Both the position numbers and the translations under genes were made by a program. From positions 2,077,563 through 2,141,562 of the forward strand of contig OZ004594.1 in NCBI GenBank assembly GCA_963924555.1: 64,000 nucleotides of DNA, in the 5' to 3' direction. Under the pieces are notes generated by a model. It saw nothing but the letters and a program-made list of their open reading frames with translations, was not told where the DNA came from and did not search any database. The stretch is from Crambe crambe (lineage: Eukaryota > Porifera > Demospongiae > Poecilosclerida > Crambeidae). Positions 43,383 through 55,465 of the stretch are shown here, in pieces. The stretch's first letter is position 1. Each line of letters opens with the position of its first letter.

Positions 43383-43594
43383 GAAAATATGAAATGCATG
43401 ATTCAAAATCTTCCCAGGGCTTATGTCAAACAATTTCTCTTTCTCAGTTGTCACTAAGAACTTTAGTGTAATAGTAACATGGATGGATCAGCACCACCTA
43501 CCCTCCCAGGTTCAGTACTAGTCAGTAATAATAATGGAAGTGGAAAATAATAAAATAAAATACTGTAACGAAACATTAAAACAAATTATATAAA

Positions 43595-45718
43595 TTAGAA
43601 TAACTGGACACGATTATTGTGAGTGTCACACACATACACTACTCCACTGTTGTCCACTGCTAGTCCAAAAGGATACTCAAACTTCCCTGGTCCATCACCC
43701 TCACCACCAAATGACGTTATAAACTGACCCTCGGGGGTGAACACAGAGATACGATGATTGTCACATTCAGAGACATACACAACACCATTAGTATCAATAG
43801 CTGTACTAGTGGGGAAGTTCAATTCTCCCCTGCCACGACCATGCTTCCCAAACATCCTCACAAACTTCCCCTCAGCTGTAAAGACTTGGATACGATGGTT
43901 CCAACTATCTGCCACATACACCTTCCCTGAATCATCACAGGATACACCATGTGGACAATTAAACTGTCTCTTGCCACTGCTCTCCTTCCCAAAAGTGCTT
44001 GAAAAGGTGAGGTCAGAGTTCAGAACTTGAATACGATGATTGATAGTATCTGCCACATAAACTTTATTATTGTAAGTGTTCCATGCAATGCCCCTAGGAT
44101 TCCAGAACTGTAGAGGTCCTTCACCCTTAGTACCCACTGCTGTGAGAAACTGGCCATTTGCTGTGAACTTCTGAATGCGATGATTTGAACAATCTACTAC
44201 TAGAACATTCTCCTCACCATCCACTGTCACACCATGTGGATGCTCAAACTGTCCATGAACAGAACCTTGCATGCCAAATGATCGAAGCTTCCTTCCATTA
44301 AGAGTGAAAAATGATACACAATGTCCACCACTCTCAGTTATCATTACTTCCCCCTTCTTGTTGATAGCCACACCTCGAGGCCCATTCACTCCATCAATAG
44401 TTAAGATTCGATGTCCAAGCTTCTCAAGGGGCGATTTTACTGCAACAGAAAAAGGACTTCTTCTGACATGCTGGTCACCAACTTTGATATGTAGCTGATG
44501 CCTCCCCTTGATAGTAGGTTGGTAGCTGATCTCATACTGGCTCTCTCCTCTTCTCCTTACATCACCTCTCACCACAGCACTCGTTAGTTCAGAGATGAGC
44601 TCACATTGCAGCAATGCCATTTCTTTCTTGAATGGTTCACCCTTAAAGTCACTTGCTTGTACTATGGCAGTAGATTTCTCTCCAACCACAGCTACATCCA
44701 GGCCTTTACCTGTTGCATGGCATTGTGATGGATCTGGTCTTCCTGGTACACCAATTTGTCCATAGTTCCGACACATGGCAGTGATGTCGGATAAAATTAT
44801 GAACTTGACATCAGCTTCTGCTTTAGGCTTTAATACTTCTGGTTGGAGTGGAGCAGTCAGACCTTTCACTTGCTTGATTATGGTCGTCTTCATCTTCAGG
44901 ACTTCTCCCTGACTACTTGTCTTCAGGCTCTCTTTCACAAACTCCAAACAGCTCTTCAACTGCACCTGGATAGTCTCCAACTCGTCTCTCTGGGTTGCAA
45001 GGGCTTTCAGCTTCTCCTGAGTCACTTGGTGAAGTTGCCTGATCAACTCAGTCTTTCGAACGTCGATGACTTCATGGAGTCGTTGGGTGGTGTGATGTAT
45101 ATCCGCTTCGATAGTTGCTCGCTGGTCTGATATCTCCCCACAGCGCTTATCCAAAACTGCCAATGATCTATTGATAGTCGTGAGTTGCTTCTCCACTGGC
45201 TGCAGTAATGGGGTCATCTCTCCCTTGTACTTCTCAAAGCATGAATCGATCAAGTCGTACTCATGGCTGTGATGTTTCTGACCTCGGAGTGCACAGTGAG
45301 AGCAGATTAGCTCCCCACACGTCTCACAGTACAGCTCTAATTCCTTACCTCCATGAACAGAGCAGTAAGGGGTGGCTTTCTTGGAAGACGTTGGGCATGT
45401 CATATCACTCACAGCCCCCTCCTGACTGGTTGCTGTGTTTTTGTGTTTCTTGTGCTCTTCCAGCACTTCCAAGAGTTCCTTGACTCGAAATGCTGACTGG
45501 AGGCCTGTCACTCCATTGGCTGGAATGGTTGTGACCTGACGACAGGTGGGGCAAGTTAGGACAAGTTGTCCCTGCTGGTCTCGAACAACCAGGCGCACTA
45601 GACAATCTCTGCAGTAGACATGGAAGCACTGGAGGAGCTTAGGGTCAGTATAGGACTCAAGACAGATGGCACACTTGAGCCTTTCTTCCAGCTTTTCGAA
45701 TGTAGTGGCTTCAGACAT
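43595..45718 (-). CDS. TRIM-NHL protein, copy 2
   Basis: A single-exon gene of 707 residues with the same layout as copy 1: RING, B-box (CSVHGGKELELYCETCGELI), coiled coil, filamin repeat and six NHL repeats ending NNRVQLF. All RING and B-box zinc ligands are present and there is no internal stop. The start is taken at MSEATTFEKL. It differs from copies 1 and 3 mainly in NHL loop residues (for example QFEHPHGV, QFWNPRGI and ADSWNHRIQVF). It lies between the septin (upstream) and the PSME4 copy-2 debris (downstream). The conserved upstream CCTTATTTGGTATG element is present at about 45745. Likely an E3 ligase; the substrate cannot be deduced. Confidence 0.9.
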   Translation of the reverse strand: MSEATTFEKLEERLKCAICLESYTDPKLLQCFHVYCRDCLVRLVVRDQQGQLVLTCPTCRQVTTIPANGVTGLQSAFRVKELLEVLEEHKKHKNTATSQEGAVSDMTCPTSSKKATPYCSVHGGKELELYCETCGELICSHCALRGQKHHSHEYDLIDSCFEKYKGEMTPLLQPVEKQLTTINRSLAVLDKRCGEISDQRATIEADIHHTTQRLHEVIDVRKTELIRQLHQVTQEKLKALATQRDELETIQVQLKSCLEFVKESLKTSSQGEVLKMKTTIIKQVKGLTAPLQPEVLKPKAEADVKFIILSDITAMCRNYGQIGVPGRPDPSQCHATGKGLDVAVVGEKSTAIVQASDFKGEPFKKEMALLQCELISELTSAVVRGDVRRRGESQYEISYQPTIKGRHQLHIKVGDQHVRRSPFSVAVKSPLEKLGHRILTIDGVNGPRGVAINKKGEVMITESGGHCVSFFTLNGRKLRSFGMQGSVHGQFEHPHGVTVDGEENVLVVDCSNHRIQKFTANGQFLTAVGTKGEGPLQFWNPRGIAWNTYNNKVYVADTINHRIQVLNSDLTFSSTFGKESSGKRQFNCPHGVSCDDSGKVYVADSWNHRIQVFTAEGKFVRMFGKHGRGRGELNFPTSTAIDTNGVVYVSECDNHRISVFTPEGQFITSFGGEGDGPGKFEYPFGLAVDNSGVVYVCDTHNNRVQLF

Positions 45719-45966
45719 TTTCCAAAACAAAGTCTAGGTGTGGTCCTTATTTGGTATGAATGTGGTTACACTATGAATATCAATATACCTGTTGAGGTTG
45801 ATTTTCATTCCACTGTCACTCCAAATCAGGTGCACTATTATTGGCTAAAAAGTAATTTATTGATAAAAACGGAATAGCAAATTAGAAGAAATTTCTTTCT
45901 ATTGAACTAATAATTCGATAATAGCTGCTAATAATTATACAGTCATAGTTTTCAATTGTTAGCTAG

Positions 45967-48748
45967 TTAGATGTTGCTCTCTCCATGGTAACTAGAACTC
46001 TGGGACTGCTGCAAGCGTAGGTGCCTAAAGTTTTCATAGTGGACTTTATCCGTAGTTTCCTTCAAGTCTTGCATGTGTGTCCTAAGAGGAAAGAGAAAAT
46101 ATGGAACATTTCATAAGATTAGAACGAGGAAAGAATGACCCTTTACCTGATGAGCATGTCTCGGAGCAGGGAGAACTCACAGTGCTTCTTATTTTCCACT
46201 TCGATGAAGCCCCATTTTGTCTGATGTCCTAGCACCTTCTTGCCACCAACTGTCACTTCTCGATCACTTCCAATCACGGCAAATGGAATGAATTTCTAAA
46301 TTCATGTCAGCTAGAGGCCTACAAATATGGTCATACAACTTAATACTTACATCAATTTTGCTGTTAATTGCAGCATCTTCCTCATCCTCTGCACCATAGG
46401 CAGCTGGGTAGATGTTGATTTTATGGTGAGCTATATCCTCACGTATCTGAGGGGGAAAAAAGATAGGTCTTTATAGGTTATGAACAATGGGTAAAGGATC
46501 GTCATTTCAATAAGACACATGGTAAAGGGACTAATTTCAATAAGACAATTATTATGGTAAAAGGACATTTCTCATGAATACGTACACAATACTGATTAGT
46601 ACAAACCTACCCTCTGCTTGTAGTGTTCTCTCTCGTTTAGAGTGAGCGTGTCTGACTTGGCGATGACAGGTACAATGTTGACACAGTGGTGCAAGCGTTG
46701 CATAAACTCCACGTCAATCTGACGCAAGCTGAAACAAAAGATTACCATAACCAGGCTATGCAAATGCTGATTTTCTTGAAAGGGCCTATGGGCAGTAAGG
46801 GCCTATGGTACTTTATGGAGCAATAAAGACCTATCATTAATAAGTGCCTGTGGTACTTCATGGGTCTATGGAGCAATAAGGGCCTATGTGGCTGGGCAAT
46901 AAGGGTTATGGGTTTATGGTACAACATACACAGACATTTGCAGCCATTCATGGAATGCTTTTTCCTGTACACCAACATGACCATAATGAATGCATATGTA
47001 CTAGCCTCATACCCAGGCCCACTTTTTTCGCGGGACGGTGGAAAAGCGAAGGGCCAGGCCGGCCTGGTATAAGTTGCATGTACATGCGCTTAATTAGACA
47101 CGAAATAATAATTATGTCTATGATCAATGATGTAATCATAAAAACGCATGTATATATGTAGCACGTGCGCATTCAATCAGTGCAGCTTTATATAAAGCTA
47201 GCTAGATCTGGCTCCAGACCTTATCCACATCAGTGAAAATAAACTAAGACACAACAAGAACAGCACTATCCCTCTCAGCCAAGCTTATGGTAAAAAAACA
47301 AAAGGTAAGACATGATACTTTGATAGCAGCGACTCTTCTCGTCTAACTAGTTGGTAGCGACACAAACCAATAACTTTTTTTCATAAACAGCTTGCACAGA
47401 ACGCTTCTGGGAGTGAGGTGAGTTGAATCTAGCGCAGAAAGACAGAACAGTCTAGAGCTAGCTGCTGACTCAGTTCTCAAAATGTATATGATGATGTAAT
47501 GTTTATTACCATTTGTGTAACGGACGTGCCCGAAAGTATAGCGAATCCCCCCCTAAATGGGGGGATGGAGCGCATGCGCATGCAACTTATACCAGGCCCT
47601 TCGCTTTTCCACCCGCCCTGCGAAAAAACCAGGCCTGGGTACGAGGCTACATATGTACATGAGAGTAGGTAAGTGCTACCTGTAATAAAGTTGTGGGATT
47701 TTAGATGTGTTTGCATACTTGAGAGTCAGTGTACTATCAAGAACTAAAGTGATATTTAGCAATGTCCCATGGAAATTAGAGGCATCAACCAGTGTCTCTT
47801 CTCTGACCCCATAAGATAAACATGCTCCAGTCTGTGTGCTGGTGACTACTTTTGGTTCTCGTGCATCTCCTTTCATGGTCAAGGACAGTGATTTGGTTCA
47901 ATGTGATATCTACTATGTTTCTATGTCAATTGTGGACCCAGAGAGTGGGGGAGCACCAGTTTCACTCCTTGGATAAGAAAACTATCATTCATGAGTAACA
48001 CGGAAATGCTCGATAAAGCAGTCTAACACAAAACACTTTCCAGCCTGTTTCCATTTTGTCTTTCTGTCTGCCATTAACACAAACAGCTGCATGGGAATAG
48101 GAGGTATATACTACCTTCCCAATTATAACAGTCTGATACAGGACAAACGTCCATGAAAACTGCACCCATTTAAAATCCAGTGCCATGTTAATAAACTACA
48201 TACTGATCGTAAGAGACTGACACTTCTTCACTTACTTGTGACCACTTGGAGGGATGAAGTAGAGACAGCAGTGGACTCGAGTGTCTGGGATCACCTTCTT
48301 CCTATTAATGCTCACCTCTTCATTCAAATACTGGTCAAACTGGTCATTGACGTAATCCAATATTGGCATCCAGCTGCAGGTAATAGACTCTAACTAATAC
48401 AATATTGTGTACTGCAACCACCTATAGACTGTAATAGAGAGGTGGTCTGTTAGGGTGCTGTTGGGACATAGCAAAATGGCCTAATAGAGAGGTAGTCTCT
48501 TTAGGGATGTTGGAATAGCTGGAATAGGTGCTGTTGGGACATGCCTATGTGGTCTCTTCAAATAGAACAGAGGTGACCTCATTACAGAGAGGTCTGCATA
48601 CACTATCAACTGGCTTCACCTAATTCCCACTCTCTTGTACAACTATGCCCCCCTCAATACATATATACTTACCATTTATCGATTTTATCCCCAAATCCAG
48701 GGGTATTGGTGACAGTCAATTTTAAACGCACCCCTTGCTCTTCAATCA
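45967..48748 (-). pseudogene. Septin, 5' truncated, probably non-functional
   Basis: Six exons by + strand positions: 48673-48748, 48236-48373, about 46613-46729, 46352-46447, 46149-46296 and 45967 to about 46082. They read [83 protein letters not shown], and HMQDLKETTDKVHYENFR then TAA. Septins are filament-forming GTPases of the cell cortex. The exon(s) for the N-terminus and the G1 P-loop are missing: just beyond 48748 the sequence changes at about 48838 into a PSME4 fragment. The G3 motif reads NTPG instead of DTPG, and G4 reads AKSD. The visible exons are open, so expression of a fragment is possible. The protein also ends without a C-terminal coiled coil. Confidence 0.8.
47002..47649. 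mobile_element. Foldback element with TAGCCTC ends, 648 bp
   Basis: Inverted terminal arms of about 80 bp begin TAGCCTCATACCCAGGC and end GCCTGGGTACGAGGCTA. They are flanked by identical CATATGTAC (46993-47001 and 47650-47658), a 9-bp target duplication. There is no transposase. The element lies in a septin intron and carries a GCATGCGC motif near 47570. Confidence 0.88.
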
Positions 48749-48936
48749 CTGCATATTAATTAATATTGCTATGATATCATTAGGAAAAACATTTATTGGG
48801 TTGGGCAGGGTGTGCTGTCTGCACATAATCTTACTGCCTTTACCTAATATTTCTCACTTTGTGAGGAAAATCAACTTGTGGTTATCAAAATGATCATGTC
48901 CTTTGACCTCCTGAAGGGAGAGATACAACACCAACT

Positions 48937-49293
48937 AGGCATGGGGCTAATATGCTCTATTATTCCATTCTGCACTGCTCCTCCAGCAGACCCATCATTC
49001 TTTTCATAGTAGCCTATTATTCTCAAAAAAATATCCTGAAAGAGTACATTATTATATTATTTTGAACTGTGTGTAGCATTTAACAGTTTTCTTGCTGATC
49101 CCAAAAAAGATGTAAAATATATATATATATATATATATATTATATTCACTCAGAATATAATACTAGCACTCAAAAACACCATGTGTAGGCAAGTGAGCAA
49201 GCTATAACAATGACTGAAGCCTATCATTCTGTTTATTTAGCCTATTATGCTGCTATTCCAGTGAGGCCCTAGCATATTAGCCCCCTGCCTAAT
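48937..49293. mobile_element. MITE of 357 bp inserted in a PSME4 pseudo-exon
   Basis: Ends AGGCATGGGGCTAATATGCT and AGCATATTAGCCCCCTGCCT are inverted repeats. ACCAACT is repeated on both sides (48930-48936 and 49294-49300). The homologous PSME4 exon at 30490-30615 has a single ACCAACT and no insert. The AT-rich interior includes an (AT)n run at about 49117-49141. Confidence 0.88.
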
Positions 49294-51035
49294 ACCAACT
49301 TCTCCACAAACTCCTCCAATGAGAAAGAGTCATAGATAACTCTCTCAGACTATGGAAATGGAAGGAGCCATTGGTAATTGCCAAAATCACATGGACAAAC
49401 TAACTCACCTCTGATAAGTCTGAAAGAAGTCTAGACAGGCTAGGTTGGTCCTGGTAGTGGTGCATAAGTCATCAATACTCTTATTGAATCATACATGAAT
49501 GATGAAATAGTTATATTTTGGTGGGGAATATTTACTTTGGGTAAGTGTAGTCCAAAAAAATCTTGTCAAAGAACTTGAACTCCTCCCACTTCTCCCTTGT
49601 TTCTGGGAAACTGTTAGGGTCATAGCATAACCTTTGAGAGAGAGAAAGAGGTAAGTAAAGATAAAGAAATTAGTACAGTTTTACCAGGAGGAAGATCTGA
49701 CGACAAAGCACTCACTCCAGCTATAAGGGGGAAAAAATCACGTTTTTGCCTGCTATTTAAATCTCGCCACTCGGCTCACCTTCCTTCAGTATATCCACAG
49801 GTGCTTTCTTATATTTTCTCTTCTGTTTTTGGAGAATGTACTTCATTGCACTGATAGGAATAAAAGCACTCTAGACCTTGATTGTATACAAATAACAGTA
49901 CAGAACATGGCAAGTTTTGTTATGTACTGGAGATTGACATAAAGTAAAACATGGGGAAGGGATTATATCTACCTTTCTGACAACCAGAGCATTGTGAACT
50001 AAACTGTGAGTGAGGAGTTTGACAGCTTCAGTTGGTAAATGAAACTGACGGCCATTTGAGAAAATTTCCGCTGCCTGCAAAAGTAATACAGCAAGAGAAT
50101 ATGAGTTTTAGAATGTGTTAATAAAAATTTGTTGCCAGAGATATCAAAAACTTACAATATTCCCTCTTCAATGAATTATACCAAAGTTATCACTACCTCT
50201 CTGTAATTCCTAATGACATGAAGCATTATAATCTGCTCAGACCCCAGTGGTACTGCACTTACTCCAACGAGGATCTGGTAAGACTGTCACTAAGATCTCT
50301 ACCTTTCTCTCTCTCCGAGTCAGGGAGAACATCATGGAGGTCAGTAGCCCGTGCTACACTACCCTCGGAAACCTACATATCAAAAGATAACCCAGTCACA
50401 GTATCAAACAATCAACACTCCGAGTATGTACCTTGAACTCCAATGAAAAATAATCGTATCTCTTCACAATATCTGAAGCTAGCTTTGACATCAGTTTCTG
50501 GACGGATGGCTTCTCTGAGTGATCAGCCTATATATTACAGAGTAGATCAATGAGAAATGAGACTACTTATAAATTATTACTTATTGCTGCATTACCTTTA
50601 CTATGACAGGTAGTACGTCTCTCATCATCCCCCAGTCATGAACATAAGCCTCCATCATGGGACATATTAGTAGCACGTGCAAGGCTCCCTGATAACGAAA
50701 AAAATTAATGATTTTTCAAGAAACTGTAAATTGTGGCTGACTTTAAACTGCTCATGAGATACTTTTTCGTCGTTTCTCAGCATGGGGAGGATGTGAGGCA
50801 AGAGCTTTCTACCAGCATACAAATACACCTCCAACACTCTTGATAGCACATTCTGTGCCATGATTCTCACCTACACACAATAGAAGTGGACATCAGTTAC
50901 GTACCAAATAATTATGTAGTTGGTCACAGTGTCTATGAACTCAAGAGCAATGAGTGACCACTGTCTCACGTACATAAAAAGGGGCATCAATTAGAACTAA
51001 TTACAGCCAATTAAGCATGTTCACAGACAGTGAGC

Positions 51036-51099
51036 TAGTCTCGCGGGCCAGACCCCCGCCCCCAAGAAAAAGGAAAGAATCGAGTCTGGCACGAGACTA
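51036..51099. mobile_element. 64-bp MITE, TAG(T/C)CTCG family
   Basis: Ends TAGTCTCGCGGGCCAGAC and GTCTGGCACGAGACTA are flanked by ACAGTGAGC on both sides (51027-51035 and 51100-51108). The equivalent place in the original copy near 32460 has one ACAGTGAGC and no insert, so the insertion followed the duplication. Confidence 0.88.
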
Positions 51100-51576
51100 A
51101 CAGTGAGCAGCATTGTATGTACATACATGAGCATATTCTGAAATGGCCATTCTGAGGAGATCTTTGAGCAGCACGTGATGGAGTTGAGTTTGAGTGCACA
51201 TCGACTTTTCTGTCAGACGCAACTAAAGAAATGAAGAAACAAGACATGCAGCTACGATGAAATATACAATAGGGTTTCTTTTCAATGTTATTACGAACCT
51301 CGTGTTGCAGTTGTATTCTTGCAATGAAAAGAGGACGTACCTGATTCTTCTTCCCACGCAACTGGAAAATATAGGAAATGCGTGATTTAAAATCTTTGTA
51401 AAACAATTGCTCTTTCTCAGCTGTTACTGTATAAGTAACATGGATGGATCAGCATCACCTACCCTCCCAGGTTCAGTACTAGTCAGTAATAATAATGGAA
51501 GTGGAAAATAATTATCATAAAATAAATGAAGAAAGTACTATAAAGAAACATTAAAGGATGAAATAAAATATATATA

Positions 51577-53700
51577 TTAGAATACCTGGATACGATTATT
51601 GTCAGTGTCACACACATACACTACTCCACTGTTGTCCACTGCTAGTCCATAAGGATCATCAAACCTCCCTGGTCCACCACCCACACCACCAAATGACGTC
51701 ACAAACTGACCCTCGGGGGTGAACACAGAGATACAATTGTTGCTACTTTCACAGACGTACACGACACCATTAGTATCAATAGTTGTACTAGTCGGGTAGT
51801 TCAGCTCTCCCTTGCCATGATAATACTTCCCAAACATCCTCACAAACTTCCCCTCAGCTGTAAAGACTTGGATACGGTTGTTCCTACTATCTGCCACGTA
51901 CACCTTCCCTGAATCATCACAGGATACACCACACAGACAATCAAACTGTCCCTTGCCACTGCCCTCCTTCCCAAAAGTACTTAAAAAGGTAAGGTCAGAG
52001 TTCAGAACTTGAATACGATCATTGATAGTATCTGCCACATAAACTTTATTATTGTAAGTGTTCCATGCAATGCCACTAGGGTACTTCAACTGTAGAGGTC
52101 CATCACCATAAGTACCCACTGCTGTGAGGAACTGGCCATTTGCTGTGAACTTCTGAATGCGATGATTTTCACGCTCCACCACTAGAACATTCTCCTCACC
52201 ATCCATCACCACACCATACGGTTCCTCAAACTGTCCATGAGCAGAACCTTGCATGCCAAATGATCGAAGCTTCCTTCCATTAAGAGTGAAAACTGATACA
52301 CAATGTCCATCACTCTCAGTTATCATTACTTCCCCCTTCTTGTTGATAGCCACACCTCGAGGCCTATTCACTCCATCAATAGTTAAGATTCGATGTCCAA
52401 GCTTCTCAAGGGGTGATTTTACTGCAACAGAAAAAGGACTTCTTCTGACATGCTGGTCACCAACTTTGATATGCAGCTGATGCCTCCCCTTGATAGTAAG
52501 TTGGTAGCTGATCTCATACTGGCTCTCTCCTCTTCTCCTTACATCACCTCTCACCACAGCACTCGTTAGTTCAGAGACGAGCTCACATTGCAGCAATGCC
52601 ACTTGTTTCTCACACGGTTCACCCTGGGAGTTGTTTGCTTGTACTATGGCAGTAGATTTCTCTCTGACCACTGCTACCTCCAGGCCCTTACCTGTCGCAT
52701 GGCATTGTGATGGATCTAGTCTTCCTGGTACACCAATTTGTCCATAGTTCTGACACAGAGCAGTGATGTCAGTAGAAGGTACAAACTTGACATCAGCTTC
52801 TGCTTTAGGCTTCAATACATCTGGTTGGAAAGGAGCGGTCAAATCTTTCACTTGCTTGATTATGGTTGTCTTCATCTTCAGGACTTCTCCCTGACTACTT
52901 GTCTTCAGGCTCTCTCTCACAAACTCCAGACAGCTCTTCAACTGGACCTGGATGGTCTCCAACTCGTCTCTCTGGGTTGCAAGGGCTTTCAGCTTCTCCT
53001 GAGTCACTTGGTGAAGTTGCCTTATCAGTTCAGTCTTTCGAACATCAATGACTTCATGGAGTCGTTGGGTGGTGTGATGTATACCTGCTTCGATAGTTGC
53101 TCGCTGGTCAGATATCTCCCCACAATGCTTATCCAAATCTGCCAGTGCTCTGTTAATAGTTGTGAGTTGCTTCTCCACTGGCTGCAGTGATGGGGTTATC
53201 TCTCCCTTGTACTTCTCAAAGCATGAATCGATCAAGTCATACTCGTGGCTGTGATGTTTCTGGCCTCGAAAGACACAGTGAGAGCAGATTAGCTCCCCAC
53301 ATGTCTCACAGTACAGCTCCAGTTCCTTACCTCCATGAACAGAGCAGTAAGGGGTGACTTTCTTGGAAGAAATTGGGCGTATCATATCACTCACAACCCC
53401 TGCCTGACTGGTTGCTGTGTCTCTGTGTTTCTTGTGCTCTTCTAGCACTTCCAAGAGTTCCTTGACTCGAAATGCTGACTGGAGGCCTGTCACTCCATTG
53501 GCTGGAATGGGTGTGACCTGACGACAGGTGGGGCAAGTTAGGACAAGTTGTCCCTGCTGGTCTCGAACCACCAGGCGCACAAGACAATCTCTGCAGTAGA
53601 CATGGAAGCACTGGAGTAGTTTAGGATCAGTATAGGACTCAAGACAGATGGCACACTTGAGCCTTTCTTCCAGCTTTTCAATAGTGGTTGCTTCAGACAT
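51577..53700 (-). CDS. TRIM-NHL protein, copy 3
   Basis: A single-exon gene of 707 residues with RING, B-box, coiled coil, filamin repeat and six NHL repeats ending NNRIQVF. It is open throughout and all zinc ligands are kept. The start is taken at MSEATTIEKL; an upstream in-frame ATG would add six residues. NHL loops differ from the other copies (QFEEPYGV, VERENHRIQKF, QLKYPSGI, QFDCLCGV, KYYHGKGELNYP). The PSME4 copy-3 debris follows downstream. A GTATT repeat and a MITE lie in the 5' flank, with the shared CCTTATTTGGTATG element at about 53747. Inferred to be an E3 ubiquitin ligase or RNA-binding regulator. Confidence 0.9.
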   Translation of the reverse strand: MSEATTIEKLEERLKCAICLESYTDPKLLQCFHVYCRDCLVRLVVRDQQGQLVLTCPTCRQVTPIPANGVTGLQSAFRVKELLEVLEEHKKHRDTATSQAGVVSDMIRPISSKKVTPYCSVHGGKELELYCETCGELICSHCVFRGQKHHSHEYDLIDSCFEKYKGEITPSLQPVEKQLTTINRALADLDKHCGEISDQRATIEAGIHHTTQRLHEVIDVRKTELIRQLHQVTQEKLKALATQRDELETIQVQLKSCLEFVRESLKTSSQGEVLKMKTTIIKQVKDLTAPFQPDVLKPKAEADVKFVPSTDITALCQNYGQIGVPGRLDPSQCHATGKGLEVAVVREKSTAIVQANNSQGEPCEKQVALLQCELVSELTSAVVRGDVRRRGESQYEISYQLTIKGRHQLHIKVGDQHVRRSPFSVAVKSPLEKLGHRILTIDGVNRPRGVAINKKGEVMITESDGHCVSVFTLNGRKLRSFGMQGSAHGQFEEPYGVVMDGEENVLVVERENHRIQKFTANGQFLTAVGTYGDGPLQLKYPSGIAWNTYNNKVYVADTINDRIQVLNSDLTFLSTFGKEGSGKGQFDCLCGVSCDDSGKVYVADSRNNRIQVFTAEGKFVRMFGKYYHGKGELNYPTSTTIDTNGVVYVCESSNNCISVFTPEGQFVTSFGGVGGGPGRFDDPYGLAVDNSGVVYVCDTDNNRIQVF

Positions 53701-53894
53701 TTTCCAACACACAAACAAAAGGTCAAACTTATCAGTTTGTGTTTGGTCCTTATTTGGTATGAATGTGGTTTAGAGTTACACTATGAATATTTGCTTCAAA
53801 GTTGCCTGGGGACCAGTTGCACAAGACAATCTCTGGATTTTTCAATTGTAGTTGCTTTAGATGTTTTCCATTTTCAGATTTTTTATCACTCAAC

Positions 53895-53993
53895 AGTATT
53901 GTATTGTATTGTATTGTATTGTATTGTATTATATTGTATTGTATTGTATTGTATTGTATTGTATTATATTGTATTGTATTGTATTGTATTGTA
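53895..53993. repeat. (GTATT)n pentanucleotide repeat
   Basis: About 20 units with two ATATT variants, about 200 bp upstream of the TRIM copy-3 start. The matching place in copy 1 (about 35190) has only two or three units. Confidence 0.9.
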
Positions 53994-54029
53994 CACTAGC
54001 ACTCTGAAGAAAATTGTACTCATGTGTGC

Positions 54030-54377
54030 TAGCCTCGGCCCCAGGCACTCTTTTGCGACCTGTCTAAAAGAGAGCCTGGTATCAGTTGTACGCGTTAGCC
54101 TTGGAATTCTGAGGCTTCCGTATATTCCTCATACACTCTCCGTAAATGGACATTTATTCGTGAAAAAATAATCTGAGCACCAAACCAAAAAACCAGCCTA
54201 AAGACAGTCTTGTTGAGCATAAGTACTGCAGTTGCAAATGGTATGGAAAAACTGGACAAAAATAATAAAGAAAATGAGCTCACTCAGTAAAATTCCAGGT
54301 TATTGCCTGTATACTACACGCATGCGCAAACAATTGATACCAGGCTCTATTTTCAAAAGAGCCTGGAGAAGAGGCTA
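54030..54377. mobile_element. Foldback element with TAGCCTC ends, 348 bp
   Basis: TAGCCTCGGCCCCAGGC at the left and GCCTGGAGAAGAGGCTA at the right are imperfect inverted ends. They are flanked by TCATGTGTGC twice (54020-54029 and 54378-54387). The interior is non-coding and contains GCATGCGC at about 54311. It sits in the TRIM copy-3 5' flank; the homologous flank of copy 1 lacks it. Confidence 0.85.
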
Positions 54378-55357
54378 TCATGTGTGCATAATTAATGTAG
54401 AAGGATAAAACATTGATTTGAGAGGTAACACAACTAAGCCACTATTAACTTGAAGTATTTCCATCTTGTCATCTACTACTGATCATGACTACTGATCATG
54501 GCCTGCCACCTACCTCTATATAGAGCACACCTATGAGTATGAAGAGGTTAGGTAAGGATCATCATACTAATAGGTCACATATGTACTATAGAGCTAGAGT
54601 ACATGGCCGGCCACATATTGGCCTTCTGGTTAGTGACAGCGACATGCCTAATGTTAAACGTACGAGAACACTGACGATGAAAGTGGCAGTTGATGCCACA
54701 TTGATGTACTGCTTGCTCATGACACAGTTCAGCTGTTTAGGACCAGCAGGTAACGAAAATGACCTCAAAATCCGTGAGAAAATCTGGTTAGAAAAAAAAA
54801 AGAGAGAAGGTCATATTCAATGTATTATGCATAGAATATTGTGTTACTTGGGGGAGGTATGGTGTCCAGTCAATATAACCTATGTTCTCCTTAGCCAGTC
54901 GTACAAAGAGTTTGATGGAAGACTGAAGGTTTCAAGTAACGGTATGCATTAAACATTCCCGTCAACTGGCATGGAATGTGGCACCCACCTCCTCAGCTGA
55001 AGAACAGTAGTGAAGATCGAGCCATAGTTTCATGAGTTCTTCAAACCACAGCCTAAAAAATTGATAAAGTAATGACATTTAACAGTATTTATGATAGACA
55101 TCTATTACTAATTTTAGAGGGAACCACATAAAGGTAATAGATATCACATTAAGGTATTGGGACACACTACAGGACTCACATAAAGGTACACATGCAATGT
55201 GATTACTTGTGTCCCATGTGGTGTGATTCAGGAGGCAGACGAGTGGGGAGAAAGTTGGCAAGGTAGCTCATGCCATCCACCATGGCCAGATCAAAGGGAC
55301 ACAACATTGGTCGCCATTCATCAAGCATCTCCTATGTGCTCTCAAGAGGGAAATAGC

Positions 55358-55465
<108 letters not shown>

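Larger units (their letters stand above)
48838..51366 (-). pseudogene. Decayed copy of PSME4 middle exons (copy 3)
   Basis: Homologous to 30457-32717 over its whole length, with exons still readable at about 49310-49345, 49408-49470, 49540-49635, 49790-49850, 49970-50090, 50160-50350, 50430-50525, 50600-50690, 50740-50870, 51130-51225 and 51295-51365. The first exon is split by a 357-bp transposon (48937-49293). Others have small deletions; in the 50160-50350 segment, for example, an intact start-to-donor frame is lost. Without 5' or 3' exons it cannot make PA200. Confidence 0.85.
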
